DNA of 64,000 nucleotides, taken from an uncultured Lachnospiraceae bacterium (lineage in GTDB: Bacteria; Bacillota; Clostridia; Lachnospirales; Lachnospiraceae). Shown piece by piece: positions 33,840-42,324 of the stretch; positions within the stretch are counted from its first letter, which is position 1, and each line of letters starts with the position of its first letter. Position numbers and translations under genes: made by a program. The notes beneath the pieces were generated by a model. The model was not told the DNA's origin. It did not search any database and was given only the letters and a program-made list of their open reading frames with translations. The stretch lies in the NCBI GenBank assembly GCA_947165025.1, contig CAMUYQ010000007.1:62001-126000 (forward strand), in the 5' to 3' direction.

Positions 33840-36212
33840 ATGAATTCAAGGTTCAACCTTACAACAAAGATAATACTGATGGTCGAAAGCATACTTCTCA
33901 TTTCAAGTATGCTCTTTTGCAGCGTCTCCGTTTACAGGGCAAGAGGTGATATCAGAAAAGCCATTCAGCAGAGAATGCTTGACATTGCAAACTGCGCATC
34001 CGGTTCGGTAAGCGGTGATGTGCTCGAGACGATCGATGAGGACGATATCGGAAGTGCGCAGTACAACGAGATCTACAACACTCTTGCGGTGTTCCGTGAC
34101 AACGCAGAGCTTGAGTACGTTTACAGCTTAAGAAAAGTTTCTGAAGATAATTACATTTTCGTAATGGACACCGACCCGGAAGACCCCGGACAGTACGGCG
34201 AAAAAGCAAAATCAACACAGGCGCTTGCAGCGGCCGCAGGCGGCACTGCCGCTGTCGATGAGGTACCCTACTCGGATTCATGGGGTGAGTTCTACAGTTC
34301 ATACAGTCCCGTCATCGATTCAGAAGGAAACGTTGCCGGTATCGTCGTTGTTGACTTTACGGCGGACTGGTTTGACGGGCAGCTGACAGCACAGACACGC
34401 TCAACCGTTATCAGTTATCTGTTGATACTTATCCTGTCACTTCTTGTTGCGGCAATCCTTGCGCTCGTGACAGTCAGACCGTTCATGCAGATGCAGGGCA
34501 GCCTCTTTGAGGAAAAGGTAAGTGCCGAAAGCGCGAACCGTGCAAAGAGCGAATTCCTTGCCAACATGTCGCATGAGATAAGAACACCGATCAATGCGAT
34601 GCTCGGAATGAACGAGATGATCATCCGCGAAGATAAGAGCATTCAGGAGATAAAATCACCCGATCCGAGAACCATGAAGGCCGCGATAAAGAGCATCGGC
34701 GTTTATGCATCGGATGTCAAAAAGGCCGGTAACAACCTGCTGTCCATAGTCAACGACATCCTTGATTTTTCCAAGATCGAGGACGGAACGATGGACATAA
34801 CCGAGGCGCCTTACCAGCTCTGTTCGCTTCTCAACGATCTGTCAAACATGATACTTTTCAAGGCCCATGACAAGGGACTTGAGTTCTCGATAAACGTTGA
34901 CAGTGCACTTCCGAATGACCTTTCGGGCGACGAAGTCCGGATACGCCAGATACTTACCAACCTTCTGAGCAATGCGATCAAGTATACCGAAAAAGGTTCC
35001 GTTAAGCTTGATGTCACGGGAAAAACAGATGAAGCCGGAACACTTCTTCTTACGGCATCGGTTACCGATACCGGCATAGGCATACGCGAGGAAGATATCG
35101 AGAAACTGTTCACGCGGTTCGAACGTCTTGAGATGGAACATAACAGTACGATCGAGGGCACGGGCCTTGGTCTTGTCATCACGAAAAAGCTCGTTGACGC
35201 GATGAGCGGAACGATCGACGTTAAGAGCGATCACGGAAAGGGATCGGTCTTTACAGTGACGATACCCCAGAAGGTTAACGGCAAAACTCCGGTGGGTGAT
35301 TTTCGCGAACGCTTTGAATCATACACGCAGACGGTTCAGAAACCTTACCGCGAGTCGTTCGTCGCACCCACGGCGCGCGTTCTTGTTGTTGACGATACGA
35401 AGACGAATCTGTTCGTTGTTGTCAGTCTTCTGAAGAAAACACTGATGCGCATGGACACCGCATCTTCCGGAAAAGAAGCGGTCGAGATGGCAAAAGATAC
35501 AATGTACGATGTCATCCTTATGGACCAGAGAATGCCCGAGATGGAAGGCAGCGAGGCGATGCACCGGATCCGCGAAACGGCCGGCGGCGCAAGCTGTAAC
35601 TCTCCTATCATCTGTCTGACGGCCGACGCGGTCATCGGTGCAAAAGAAAGATATCTTGCAGAGGGATTCAACGATTACATGTCCAAACCGGTTGACGGGG
35701 CATCACTTGAAAAGCTGATGTTAAAACATCTTCCCGCGGATAAGGTTAGCAAAAGCGGTGACGGGGCCGACAGGGCAAAGGTCACGGATCCTGCTGCTGA
35801 CGAAAGCTTTGCCGCACTTGAGAAGGCGGGTATCGATACGAAGACGGGCCTTCTTTACAGTAACGATGACCACGATCTGTACCGCTCGATACTGACCGAA
35901 TATGCTGCAAGCCATACTGAGCGGAGCGGCAAACTTCGCGCAGACTATGAATCCGAAAACTGGGATGAGTATTCGATCTATGCTCATTCTCTTAAGAGTT
36001 CGTCAAGAATGATCGGCGCTTCCAACCTGTCGGAGATCGCGGCAGGACTTGAAAAGGCCGCAAACATGGGTGATGCCGCGGCAGTACGCGCGGACCATGA
36101 TACGATGATGGCAAAGTACACTGCCGTCTCTGATGCTATAAAGAATGCTCTTAACGTTGAAGATAACGCTAACGATGAGAGCGATGTCCTCGAATTTACT
36201 CCTGAGAATTAA
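33840..36212 (+). CDS. Hybrid sensor histidine kinase with receiver and Hpt domains
   Basis: A 790-residue membrane sensor: helix 1 at about 8-30, extracellular sensor region to about 188, helix 2 at about 189-212, HisKA with H245 in MSHEIRTP, HATPase (N box NLLSNAIKY, later GTGLGLVITKKL), receiver domain starting VLVVDDTK near 518 with phospho-Asp in VILMDQRMPEM, and a C-terminal Hpt domain with AHSLKSSSRMIG. Phosphate should pass H-D-H to an unlinked regulator. An ATG at 33801 lies inside attR and belongs to the frame only by chance. The ATG at 33840 starts 2 bases after attR and has no ribosome site. It converges with the LysR gene with a 2-base gap. Confidence 0.92.
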   Translation: MNSRFNLTTKIILMVESILLISSMLFCSVSVYRARGDIRKAIQQRMLDIANCASGSVSGDVLETIDEDDIGSAQYNEIYNTLAVFRDNAELEYVYSLRKVSEDNYIFVMDTDPEDPGQYGEKAKSTQALAAAAGGTAAVDEVPYSDSWGEFYSSYSPVIDSEGNVAGIVVVDFTADWFDGQLTAQTRSTVISYLLILILSLLVAAILALVTVRPFMQMQGSLFEEKVSAESANRAKSEFLANMSHEIRTPINAMLGMNEMIIREDKSIQEIKSPDPRTMKAAIKSIGVYASDVKKAGNNLLSIVNDILDFSKIEDGTMDITEAPYQLCSLLNDLSNMILFKAHDKGLEFSINVDSALPNDLSGDEVRIRQILTNLLSNAIKYTEKGSVKLDVTGKTDEAGTLLLTASVTDTGIGIREEDIEKLFTRFERLEMEHNSTIEGTGLGLVITKKLVDAMSGTIDVKSDHGKGSVFTVTIPQKVNGKTPVGDFRERFESYTQTVQKPYRESFVAPTARVLVVDDTKTNLFVVVSLLKKTLMRMDTASSGKEAVEMAKDTMYDVILMDQRMPEMEGSEAMHRIRETAGGASCNSPIICLTADAVIGAKERYLAEGFNDYMSKPVDGASLEKLMLKHLPADKVSKSGDGADRAKVTDPAADESFAALEKAGIDTKTGLLYSNDDHDLYRSILTEYAASHTERSGKLRADYESENWDEYSIYAHSLKSSSRMIGASNLSEIAAGLEKAANMGDAAAVRADHDTMMAKYTAVSDAIKNALNVEDNANDESDVLEFTPEN

Positions 36213-36214
36213 TC

Positions 36215-37108
36215 TCAGGTCAGGTCCTTGTATTTCTGTCTGATATGTTCCACAAACTTTTCCGCGACAGGTGAGAGCGGATGATTTTCAGGGTAAATCA
36301 GAATATATGTAGTTGTAAATCCGGGCTGCGTGATACGTCTGATCCGGACTTTTTCATCATGTACGATGTCGCCCACGGCTGCCGGGTATATTGCTACTCC
36401 GACATTCTGCTCGCACAGTTCGTACGCACTCGTCGCGTTTGCGATCCTTGCCCTGATCTTCGGAGTGATCGAAAGCGGTGCAAACCAGTCGCTTATCTCC
36501 TGCAGTCTCGAGCCTCTCGACGGAATGATAAGTTCGTGATCGGCCAGCATCTTCAGCGGGATCGTTTTGCCGTTTGTCCTGGCAAGCGGATGCTTTGACG
36601 AGAACATCGCGATCCAGTGCTCGCGGTAGATAGGCACGCTGTGAAGGTTCTGCGGATCGTACGGTTCCATTATTATCGCCAGATCTGCCAGGCCGTTCCT
36701 GACTCTCTGCGTGACCTCGTCGGAGTTTCCGTTCCATATGTTGTACTGGACATCGGGATATTTCCTCGCAAACGATGCGATAAACGAAGCGGTAAGATGC
36801 GGTGCTTTACCCTCGACCTCCGCGATGTAGACCGTTCCGCGAAGACCCGTGTGCATCTCCCTGATGTCTTCGATCGACCTGTCCGAAAGCGCGATTATCC
36901 TGTTCGCGTACGATCTGAACCTGACCCCCTCATCGGTAAGTCTGAGCATATGGTGTTCTCTGATAAAAAGCTTCGCCCCGACCTCCTCTTCAAGATCCTT
37001 TATCTGGCGCGACAGCGGCGGCTGGGCGATCATCAGTTTTTCTGCCGCCTTCGTAATGTTCATCTCTTCACAGACTGCCAGAAAGTAGCGTAAATGCCTG
37101 AGTTCCAT
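36215..37108 (-). CDS. LysR-family transcriptional regulator
   Basis: A 297-residue regulator. N-terminal winged HTH (LRYFLAVCEEMNITKAAEKL, then IAQPPLSRQIKDLEEE) and a C-terminal effector-binding domain from about 90, of the type seen in regulators of aromatic or organic acid use, which does not fix the ligand. GGGGAG lies 8 bases before the ATG at 37108; an upstream in-frame ATG at 37144 is disfavoured because it lies in the operator. No metabolic gene is divergently paired with it; only a 21-residue ORF is. Confidence 0.92.
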   Translation of the reverse strand: MELRHLRYFLAVCEEMNITKAAEKLMIAQPPLSRQIKDLEEEVGAKLFIREHHMLRLTDEGVRFRSYANRIIALSDRSIEDIREMHTGLRGTVYIAEVEGKAPHLTASFIASFARKYPDVQYNIWNGNSDEVTQRVRNGLADLAIIMEPYDPQNLHSVPIYREHWIAMFSSKHPLARTNGKTIPLKMLADHELIIPSRGSRLQEISDWFAPLSITPKIRARIANATSAYELCEQNVGVAIYPAAVGDIVHDEKVRIRRITQPGFTTTYILIYPENHPLSPVAEKFVEHIRQKYKDLT

Positions 37109-37142
37109 AGGCTTCTCCCCTCTTGTATCGACCGGATCCATC

Positions 37143-37157
37143 ATACCTAAATGGTAT
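37143..37157. promoter_or_regulatory. LysR-type operator
   Basis: ATACC-TAAAT-GGTAT, that is ATAC-N7-GTAT, a T-N11-A box as bound by LysR proteins. It lies just downstream of the predicted LysR transcription start, fitting autorepression. Confidence 0.5.
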
Positions 37158-37169
37158 CGTTACCCCTTT

Positions 37170-37198
37170 ATTATATGTATTTTACTATAGTCGTGCAA
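37170..37198 (-). promoter_or_regulatory. Promoter of the LysR gene
   Basis: Minus strand TTGCAC (37198-37193), 17-base spacer, TATAAT (37175-37170). Confidence 0.65.
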
Positions 37199-37272
37199 GG
37201 GTTTATATTAAAGTCAGAAAGAAGGTAAACGCTCCGAACGGAGCAGCACAGGCGCAAAAGGAGGCGGTTATC

Positions 37273-37338
37273 ATGTTGAAGAAGATCATCGAATTTATGA
37301 ACGAGTATTACAAAGAGTTTTCACACGCAGAGAAGTAA
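37273..37338 (+). CDS. 21-residue small protein
   Basis: MLKKIIEFMNEYYKEFSHAE plus K. A consensus AAAGGAGG is 8 bases before the ATG, and a strong terminator follows the stop, so this looks like a real transcription and translation unit. The peptide is a charged amphipathic helix. It is divergent from the LysR gene. Function unknown; a membrane-surface or protein-binding peptide is possible. Confidence 0.55.
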   Translation: MLKKIIEFMNEYYKEFSHAEK

Positions 37339-37372
37339 TAAACCATCCCTATAATGCATCATTGAAACAGGG

Positions 37373-37420
37373 GAACGGTCCTGCGATACGATATCGTATC
37401 ACAGGACCGTTCTCTTTTTT
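37373..37420 (+). terminator. Terminator after the small ORF
   Basis: GAACGGTCCTG and CAGGACCGTTC enclose a second palindrome (ATACGAT/ATCGTAT); CTCTTTTTT follows. Confidence 0.85.
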
Positions 37421-37447
37421 ATCAGACACATGGGGACTTGTTTAAAT

Positions 37448-37813
37448 TCAACTCATCCCGTTCAGCAGTGCATCAACCTCTTCCTGGGAAAGTCCGACCT
37501 TGAAATTGCTTGATATTATCTGTCCCGCAAGCGCCGCCGGATCGGGATCCGGTGCTGCCGGAGCAGGTTCCTGAGGTGCGCTTTTTATTGCAGCAGGTTC
37601 GGGTGCAGCCTGCGTTGCCTCGCCGGCCATCCTCTGCATCTCAGCCATCTCAGCCATCGGAGAGCGCATTGAAGCATCATCCGTACGCTCCGCATAGAAC
37701 GGATGATCCTGTGTGATCGCCCGCTCTTTCACCATCGTGTACGTTCCGTATTTGAATATCTTATTCCGTCCTACTCTTGACAGATATAAGACCTTTTCAT
37801 CTTCCTGATCCAT
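37448..37813 (-). CDS. Small protein ending in a FliM/FliN-like motif
   Basis: A 121-residue soluble protein: an N-terminal block (KVLYLSRVGRNKIFKYGTY), a Met/Ala/Pro/Glu-rich flexible middle, and a C-terminal LSQEEVDALLNG. That last motif strongly resembles the N-terminal CheY-P-binding segment of FliM (LSQxEIDALL) also seen in FliN/FliY. No flagellar or chemotaxis gene is nearby. AGAGG precedes the ATG by 8 bases. The protein could be an adaptor that borrows this docking motif; the resemblance may also be chance. Confidence 0.65.
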   Translation of the reverse strand: MDQEDEKVLYLSRVGRNKIFKYGTYTMVKERAITQDHPFYAERTDDASMRSPMAEMAEMQRMAGEATQAAPEPAAIKSAPQEPAPAAPDPDPAALAGQIISSNFKVGLSQEEVDALLNGMS

Positions 37814-37928
37814 TCAAAACCTCTGTAAAATGGCTCCCCGCTAGATATATTATACTACTTTTTTGTATGCACGGCAAAGGGACCCGCGCGCTGCACAGGC
37901 CCCTTTGAAAATCATATGCTCACTTCTT

Positions 37929-38864
37929 TTATTGTTCAGTAAAAAGTGCTGTCGAATAATATCTGTCGCCGCTGTCGGGAAGAAGTGCGACGATAGTCTT
38001 ACCCTTGTTCTCCGGCCTCTTCGCAAGTTCTATAGCTCCGTAAAGTGCTGCTCCCGATGAGATACCTACCGAGATACCTTCCTTCTTTGCAAGAAGCTTT
38101 GCTGTCTCGAACGCTTCCTTGCCGGGTGCTTTGAACACTTCATCATAGATCTTTGTGTTGAGAACATCGGGAACAAATCCTGCGCCGATACCCTGGATCT
38201 TATGTGCTCCGGCTCTTCCTTCCGAAAGCACCGGTGAATCCTCGGGCTCAAGAGCGACAACCTTGATGTCGGGATTTTTCTCCTTCAGGAATTCTCCGGT
38301 ACCTGTTACGGTTCCGCCTGTTCCGACGCCGGCGATAAAGATATCAACCTTACCGTCCGTATCGTTCCAGATCTCGGGACCCGTTGTTGCTTTGTGGATA
38401 GCAGGATTGGCGGGATTAACGAACTGTCCGGGAATGAATCCCCCGGGTATTTCCTTTGCAAGTTCCTCGGCCTTTGCGATCGCGCCCTTCATGCCCTTTG
38501 AGCCTTCCGTAAGAACGATCTCTGCGCCGTAGCTCTTCAGTATGCTTCTTCTCTCTACGCTCATCGTCTCGGGCATCGTAAGGATCACACGGTATCCCTT
38601 TGCGGCTGCGATAGCGGCAAGCCCGATACCTGTGTTACCGGATGTCGGCTCGATGATAACGCTTCCTTCCTTAAGCTTTCCGCTCTTTTCCGCGTCCTCG
38701 ATCATAGCTTTTGCGATACGGTCCTTAACGCTTCCGGCGGGATTGAAGTACTCAAGCTTTACGAGAACGGTTGCCTCAAGTCCGAGCTCCTTTTCAATGT
38801 TAACCACCTCTACGAGCGGTGTGTTTCCTACAAGTCCGAGTGTTCCTTTGTAAATGTTAGACAT
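37929..38864 (-). CDS. cysK: Cysteine synthase (O-acetylserine sulfhydrylase)
   Basis: A 311-residue PLP enzyme that makes cysteine from O-acetylserine and sulfide. PLP Lys is K47 in NPAGSVKDR; the substrate loop [10 protein letters not shown] and the phosphate-binding [12 protein letters not shown] are intact. A much longer open frame reaches 39002, but AGGAGG lies 7 bases before the ATG at 38864. It follows an Rrf2 regulator gene by 92 bases, as in cymR-cysK arrangements. A GC-rich hairpin (AAAGGG/CCCTTT, 37876-37906) follows, without a clear U-run. Confidence 0.96.
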   Translation of the reverse strand: MSNIYKGTLGLVGNTPLVEVVNIEKELGLEATVLVKLEYFNPAGSVKDRIAKAMIEDAEKSGKLKEGSVIIEPTSGNTGIGLAAIAAAKGYRVILTMPETMSVERRSILKSYGAEIVLTEGSKGMKGAIAKAEELAKEIPGGFIPGQFVNPANPAIHKATTGPEIWNDTDGKVDIFIAGVGTGGTVTGTGEFLKEKNPDIKVVALEPEDSPVLSEGRAGAHKIQGIGAGFVPDVLNTKIYDEVFKAPGKEAFETAKLLAKKEGISVGISSGAALYGAIELAKRPENKGKTIVALLPDSGDRYYSTALFTEQ

Positions 38865-38902
38865 ATTTTTTCCTCCTGAATAGTCTGTGTATATGATACA
38901 AC

Positions 38903-38937
38903 TTTTTTGTTTTCGGGTTAATGTTTTTTTGTTTTCG
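38903..38937 (-). promoter_or_regulatory. Direct repeats and possible promoter before cysK
   Basis: Minus strand has two copies of CGAAAACAAAAAA, 22 bases apart (38937-38925 and 38915-38903). TTAACC between them and TATCAT downstream give a 17-base-spaced promoter. The repeats may bind the adjacent Rrf2 protein. Confidence 0.45.
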
Positions 38938-38956
38938 TCATCTTCCGCGCCATACT

Positions 38957-39394
38957 CTAGATGATGTACAGGTCCCAGTCTCCGGGGATCCTGCTCCTGC
39001 ACTGGTTTGCAAAATCACTCAGCTTCATTCCGTTCAGATACTGATAAAGATTGCTGTTGATCTTGTCCCAGAAACAGTCGTTGATCACGGGTCCGAGCCC
39101 TCCTTCATCCTTCTTGTCCATCCCCGCGAGGATGTTGTTATCAAGCGCGTTGATGACTTCGGACAGAGATACTTCGTCAGGATTACACGCGAGGGTGTAT
39201 CCGCCCTTCAGGCCCTTCTGTGCCCTTATAAATCCCGCCTGCCGAAGAAGAAGCAGAATGTGCTCCAGATACTTATGCGATATGTTCTGTCTTTTGGAAA
39301 TATCAGGTGCCGATACACTCGATCCGTTCTCACTGTATATCACGATGTCCGTCAGTGCTACCAGCCCGTATTCCACTCTTGTCGAGATCTTCAT
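38957..39394 (-). CDS. Rrf2-family regulator (CymR-like)
   Basis: A 145-residue winged-HTH regulator: [33 protein letters not shown] and [12 protein letters not shown] are the Rrf2 signature. The three clustered Cys that bind an FeS cluster in IscR and NsrR are missing (only C109 and C131-like scattered Cys are seen), which points to a CymR-type repressor of cysteine metabolism. CymR works with CysK as co-repressor, and cysK is the next gene. GAAGGA precedes the ATG. Confidence 0.88.
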   Translation of the reverse strand: MKISTRVEYGLVALTDIVIYSENGSSVSAPDISKRQNISHKYLEHILLLLRQAGFIRAQKGLKGGYTLACNPDEVSLSEVINALDNNILAGMDKKDEGGLGPVINDCFWDKINSNLYQYLNGMKLSDFANQCRSRIPGDWDLYII

Positions 39395-39441
39395 CTGTTT
39401 CCTTCGTCTCCGGAAGTGTCCTTTCTTTCTTGATTTCGTAC

Positions 39442-39480
39442 ACTATAACACTATTTACCTACTATGTCAATAGGTGTTAT
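39442..39480 (-). promoter_or_regulatory. Promoter and inverted repeat of the Rrf2 gene
   Basis: Minus strand TTGACA (39470-39465), 17-base spacer, TATAGT (39447-39442). The -35/-10 region is flanked by ATAACAC and GTGTTAT, so the regulator could bind across its own promoter. Confidence 0.7.
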
Positions 39481-39598
39481 GATTTTTTTTACCCAGTATA
39501 CCGATGGTCTATTTTGAAAACGGAAAAATACGCAACAATGGGGCGATTCTGTGTCGCTGCTTGTGCTATAATATGAAATCATATGCAGGGGGTGAGCA

Positions 39599-41029
39599 AT
39601 GATGAGTGATGCACAAGCAGTTCAAAAGCAGGATATGGTAAGTATCCTTAAGTTCAGTTCACAGTACACTATGTCTGTGCCGTCAACCGCCAAGAAGATC
39701 GAAGAATTCGAGCAGTCCAAAGGCGGGATGACAAGTCCTTTCGGACAGAAGTACATGCAGCGTCTGTCCGAGATTGCCCAGGGTACACCGGCCGGCGAAT
39801 GTAAGTGTCTTTTCTGCAAGACAGCAGCATCAGTTGACGGGATCGTATGCGAGCCCTGTATGAGCAAATATACGAGCGGAAAGCTTACCATTAAGAAGGC
39901 AGCTTCCGCATCTGCAAATACTGCATCATCTCAGACAAATAATACAGCTTCAGGTGCTCAGACCGGATTTACATCCGAACAGGCAAAAGCGGCTGCTGCG
40001 GATATCGCAAAAAATGCATCATCTGCCGTTAAATCCGGCGTAGACAAGTTTACCGAGAAGATACATGAACTCTCCGGCGGATCCGGCAAGGTCGATCTTC
40101 GTCTCAAGGATCTGTTCTCAGATATATTCCATCATCATTCATCCGATGAATCAGAAGAGATATTTATATGCGGAACCAAGAAAACCACGCCGCGATTTTC
40201 GGAGATATCAACCGAATGGCCTAAGCCATGGCTGTACACCCGCGTGTTTGTTCTGCTGTTTGCGGCGTTTCTCATCCTTGATTTCGGATACAGGCAGTTC
40301 GTTAATCCGAACTTCCTTCCCGGCATCATTTTCCTTGGCTCTGCTATGGTGCCGCTTTCCATTCTCATCTTTTTCTTTGAGGTCAATGCCCCGAGAAACA
40401 TAAGCATTTTCAGAGTGATACAGGTCTTCCTGATCGGAGGTGCCGCATCGCTTATCACAACATCATTCCTGTTTGAGATCGGACTTGATACGGGCGGTAC
40501 GCTGATCGGAGCGATCTGTATCGGACTTATCGAAGAGACCGGAAAGATAGTTGTTGTTGCTTTCTATATCATGAAGATTCGCGGACGGCGTTACATACTG
40601 AACGGTATGCTTTACGGTGCGGCCGTCGGCGCAGGATTCCAGGTGTTTGAATCAGCAGGATATGCTTACTACTATCTTCAGGGCGGCGGATTCAAATTCA
40701 TGATGGACACAATCCGCATCCGCGCTATACTTGCACCAGGCGGACACATCGCGTATACGGCACTTGCAGGAACCGCGCTTATCATTGCTCTTGGTGACAA
40801 GGAATTCAAATGGAACGTTCTCGTATCGAAGAAGTTCCTTGTACTGTTTGCATTCTCCGTACTCCTTCACGCGTTCCATGACTGGGATATTTCAATCAAA
40901 GAACTCGATATATTTGATATCCCTGTTGTGCTTCTTGCCAAGATCGCTGTTGAGTGGATCATCCTCCTTGTGTTCATCCACAGGGGACTGTCGGAGATCA
41001 ATGAGCTCGACACGGTTCAACAAGGTTAA
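39599..41029 (+). CDS. PrsW-family intramembrane protease with N-terminal zinc motif
   Basis: A 476-residue membrane protein. Residues about 66-86 hold two CxxC pairs (CLFC, CEPC), a likely zinc ribbon, followed by a Ser/Ala/Thr-rich linker. From about 208 there are seven or more membrane helices with the PrsW motifs EETGK (first Glu pair), the FESAGY block and a late H-AFHD. PrsW proteases cut anti-sigma factors within the membrane in some Gram-positives; no anti-sigma factor gene is next to it. An extended -10 (TGCTATAAT, 39564-39572) and AGGGGG precede the ATG. Confidence 0.85.
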   Translation: MMSDAQAVQKQDMVSILKFSSQYTMSVPSTAKKIEEFEQSKGGMTSPFGQKYMQRLSEIAQGTPAGECKCLFCKTAASVDGIVCEPCMSKYTSGKLTIKKAASASANTASSQTNNTASGAQTGFTSEQAKAAAADIAKNASSAVKSGVDKFTEKIHELSGGSGKVDLRLKDLFSDIFHHHSSDESEEIFICGTKKTTPRFSEISTEWPKPWLYTRVFVLLFAAFLILDFGYRQFVNPNFLPGIIFLGSAMVPLSILIFFFEVNAPRNISIFRVIQVFLIGGAASLITTSFLFEIGLDTGGTLIGAICIGLIEETGKIVVVAFYIMKIRGRRYILNGMLYGAAVGAGFQVFESAGYAYYYLQGGGFKFMMDTIRIRAILAPGGHIAYTALAGTALIIALGDKEFKWNVLVSKKFLVLFAFSVLLHAFHDWDISIKELDIFDIPVVLLAKIAVEWIILLVFIHRGLSEINELDTVQQG

Positions 41030-41035
41030 ATGCGT

Positions 41036-41263
41036 ATGTCATTATTTCGAAAGCATAAAAAGGAACTCACGGAATTAATACCATATGATCCTGCCACCCA
41101 GCATGCGGTTATCAGGAGTTCCATTTGTACCGGGGAGAAAATCGCGGGATTCAAGAATGATTCTGACGGGCATTTTACAGAAGTGATGTTGATACGTTCA
41201 CCGGAAGATGAAGAATATTTTAAAGAGATATACGGAATTGAAACGGTGAAGATCGAGTACTGA
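41036..41263 (+). CDS. Small conserved cytoplasmic protein
   Basis: A 75-residue protein with the block IRSSICTGEKIAGFKN and HFTEVMLIRSPEDEE. I recall similar small proteins of unknown function in Lachnospiraceae. An ATG at 41030 lies 1 base after the PrsW stop; the ATG at 41036 is better spaced from AAGG. It lies between the PrsW gene and a zinc-ribbon membrane protein gene, in one operon. Confidence 0.7.
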   Translation: MSLFRKHKKELTELIPYDPATQHAVIRSSICTGEKIAGFKNDSDGHFTEVMLIRSPEDEEYFKEIYGIETVKIEY

Positions 41264-41283
41264 TATGAAAGGAGTTTTAAAAA

Positions 41284-42261
41284 ATGAATTGTCCCAGATG
41301 TGGTTATGAGGTGGCCGACGGACAGAAGTTCTGCAATGAGTGCGGTGCTTCTTTGCCGGAGAATGCTCCGGAGCAGGTGTTTGACTACGGATATGCAGAA
41401 AGCAATGAACCGTATGACAGCGAAGAGCCTGTCAGACCGAATTCCAGGAAGTGGCTGATCCCGCTCATAATAGGTATATCCCTGTTTGTGACGATCATCA
41501 TTGTCGTCGTTGCGTTTGTCGCTTTCAAGAGAGTAGCAAAGAATATTCAACAGAGCACACAGGAACACCTTAAAGATATGGATCTCCATATCGATGTTCC
41601 GCAGGATGTCGATCTTGATGAACTCAACAAGGCTGTCGATGAGATGAAGAACCTTGATCTGACACCGCCTGATATGGATATCAATATTGGAGACACCGAA
41701 GTACCCGAAGTTCCGGACATCACAGCGGACGATACGAAGAGCGAACCGCAGGGAGACAAGACTGAATACAGTTATGTTGATGTTTACAGAAACGGAAACG
41801 AAGTCAAAGTCATCCCCAACGGAAAGCTGAACGGATCAACGGTTCTTGCAAACGGGAAAGATCTTGATGGATTCCTTGACTATGTTGACAACACTGTTCT
41901 TGAAAAGGGACGCAATATCAACAGAAGCTTCTTCTACGAGATACTTGCTACCATGCTTGTCGACAAGGATATGAATCCGGGATTTGAAGATATTGAGAAG
42001 AATATGATCATGGCACTTGCGATGGGTAATAACTTCTACAACACCGATGTTACTGTCATCGACTGTGATCTTGATGCGAACAATGCTGCAGAGTACAGAT
42101 ACAATGTTAAGGCATACGGCAAAGATGACACATGGCTCGTGAACTACCAGAACAGAACGATCTACTTCAACAACGGTAAGACCGAGTATTCATCTGATAT
42201 GTTCAAAACTGATTATCTGTCGATGTGGATGATCGCCACAGAGGAATACTACAACAAATAA
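41284..42261 (+). CDS. Zinc-ribbon membrane protein
   Basis: A 325-residue protein: N-terminal zinc ribbon (C3, C6, C17, C20), acidic linker, one membrane helix at about 58-82, then an extracellular region with Asp/Pro-rich linker and a C-terminal alpha/beta domain (about 165-325, YSYVDVYRNGNEVKV, FFYEILATML). The architecture resembles DUF4854-like zinc-ribbon proteins; I do not assign a function. AAAGGAG precedes the ATG. Last gene of the PrsW cluster. Confidence 0.78.
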   Translation: MNCPRCGYEVADGQKFCNECGASLPENAPEQVFDYGYAESNEPYDSEEPVRPNSRKWLIPLIIGISLFVTIIIVVVAFVAFKRVAKNIQQSTQEHLKDMDLHIDVPQDVDLDELNKAVDEMKNLDLTPPDMDINIGDTEVPEVPDITADDTKSEPQGDKTEYSYVDVYRNGNEVKVIPNGKLNGSTVLANGKDLDGFLDYVDNTVLEKGRNINRSFFYEILATMLVDKDMNPGFEDIEKNMIMALAMGNNFYNTDVTVIDCDLDANNAAEYRYNVKAYGKDDTWLVNYQNRTIYFNNGKTEYSSDMFKTDYLSMWMIATEEYYNK

Positions 42262-42282
42262 AATTTAGGAGTTGGCGCAACA

Positions 42283-42322
42283 GGGAGGCGGTACCGTATC
42301 ACGGAACCGTCCCCGTATTTTA
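42283..42322 (+). terminator. Terminator of the PrsW cluster
   Basis: GGCGGTACCG pairs imperfectly with CGGAACCGTCC, then GTATTTTATT. Confidence 0.6.
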
Positions 42323-42324
42323 TT

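Noticed and set aside
38865-39002. Longer cysK reading frame
   Set aside because: The extra 46 codons overlap the end of the Rrf2 gene and the probable cysK promoter; a consensus ribosome site marks 38864.
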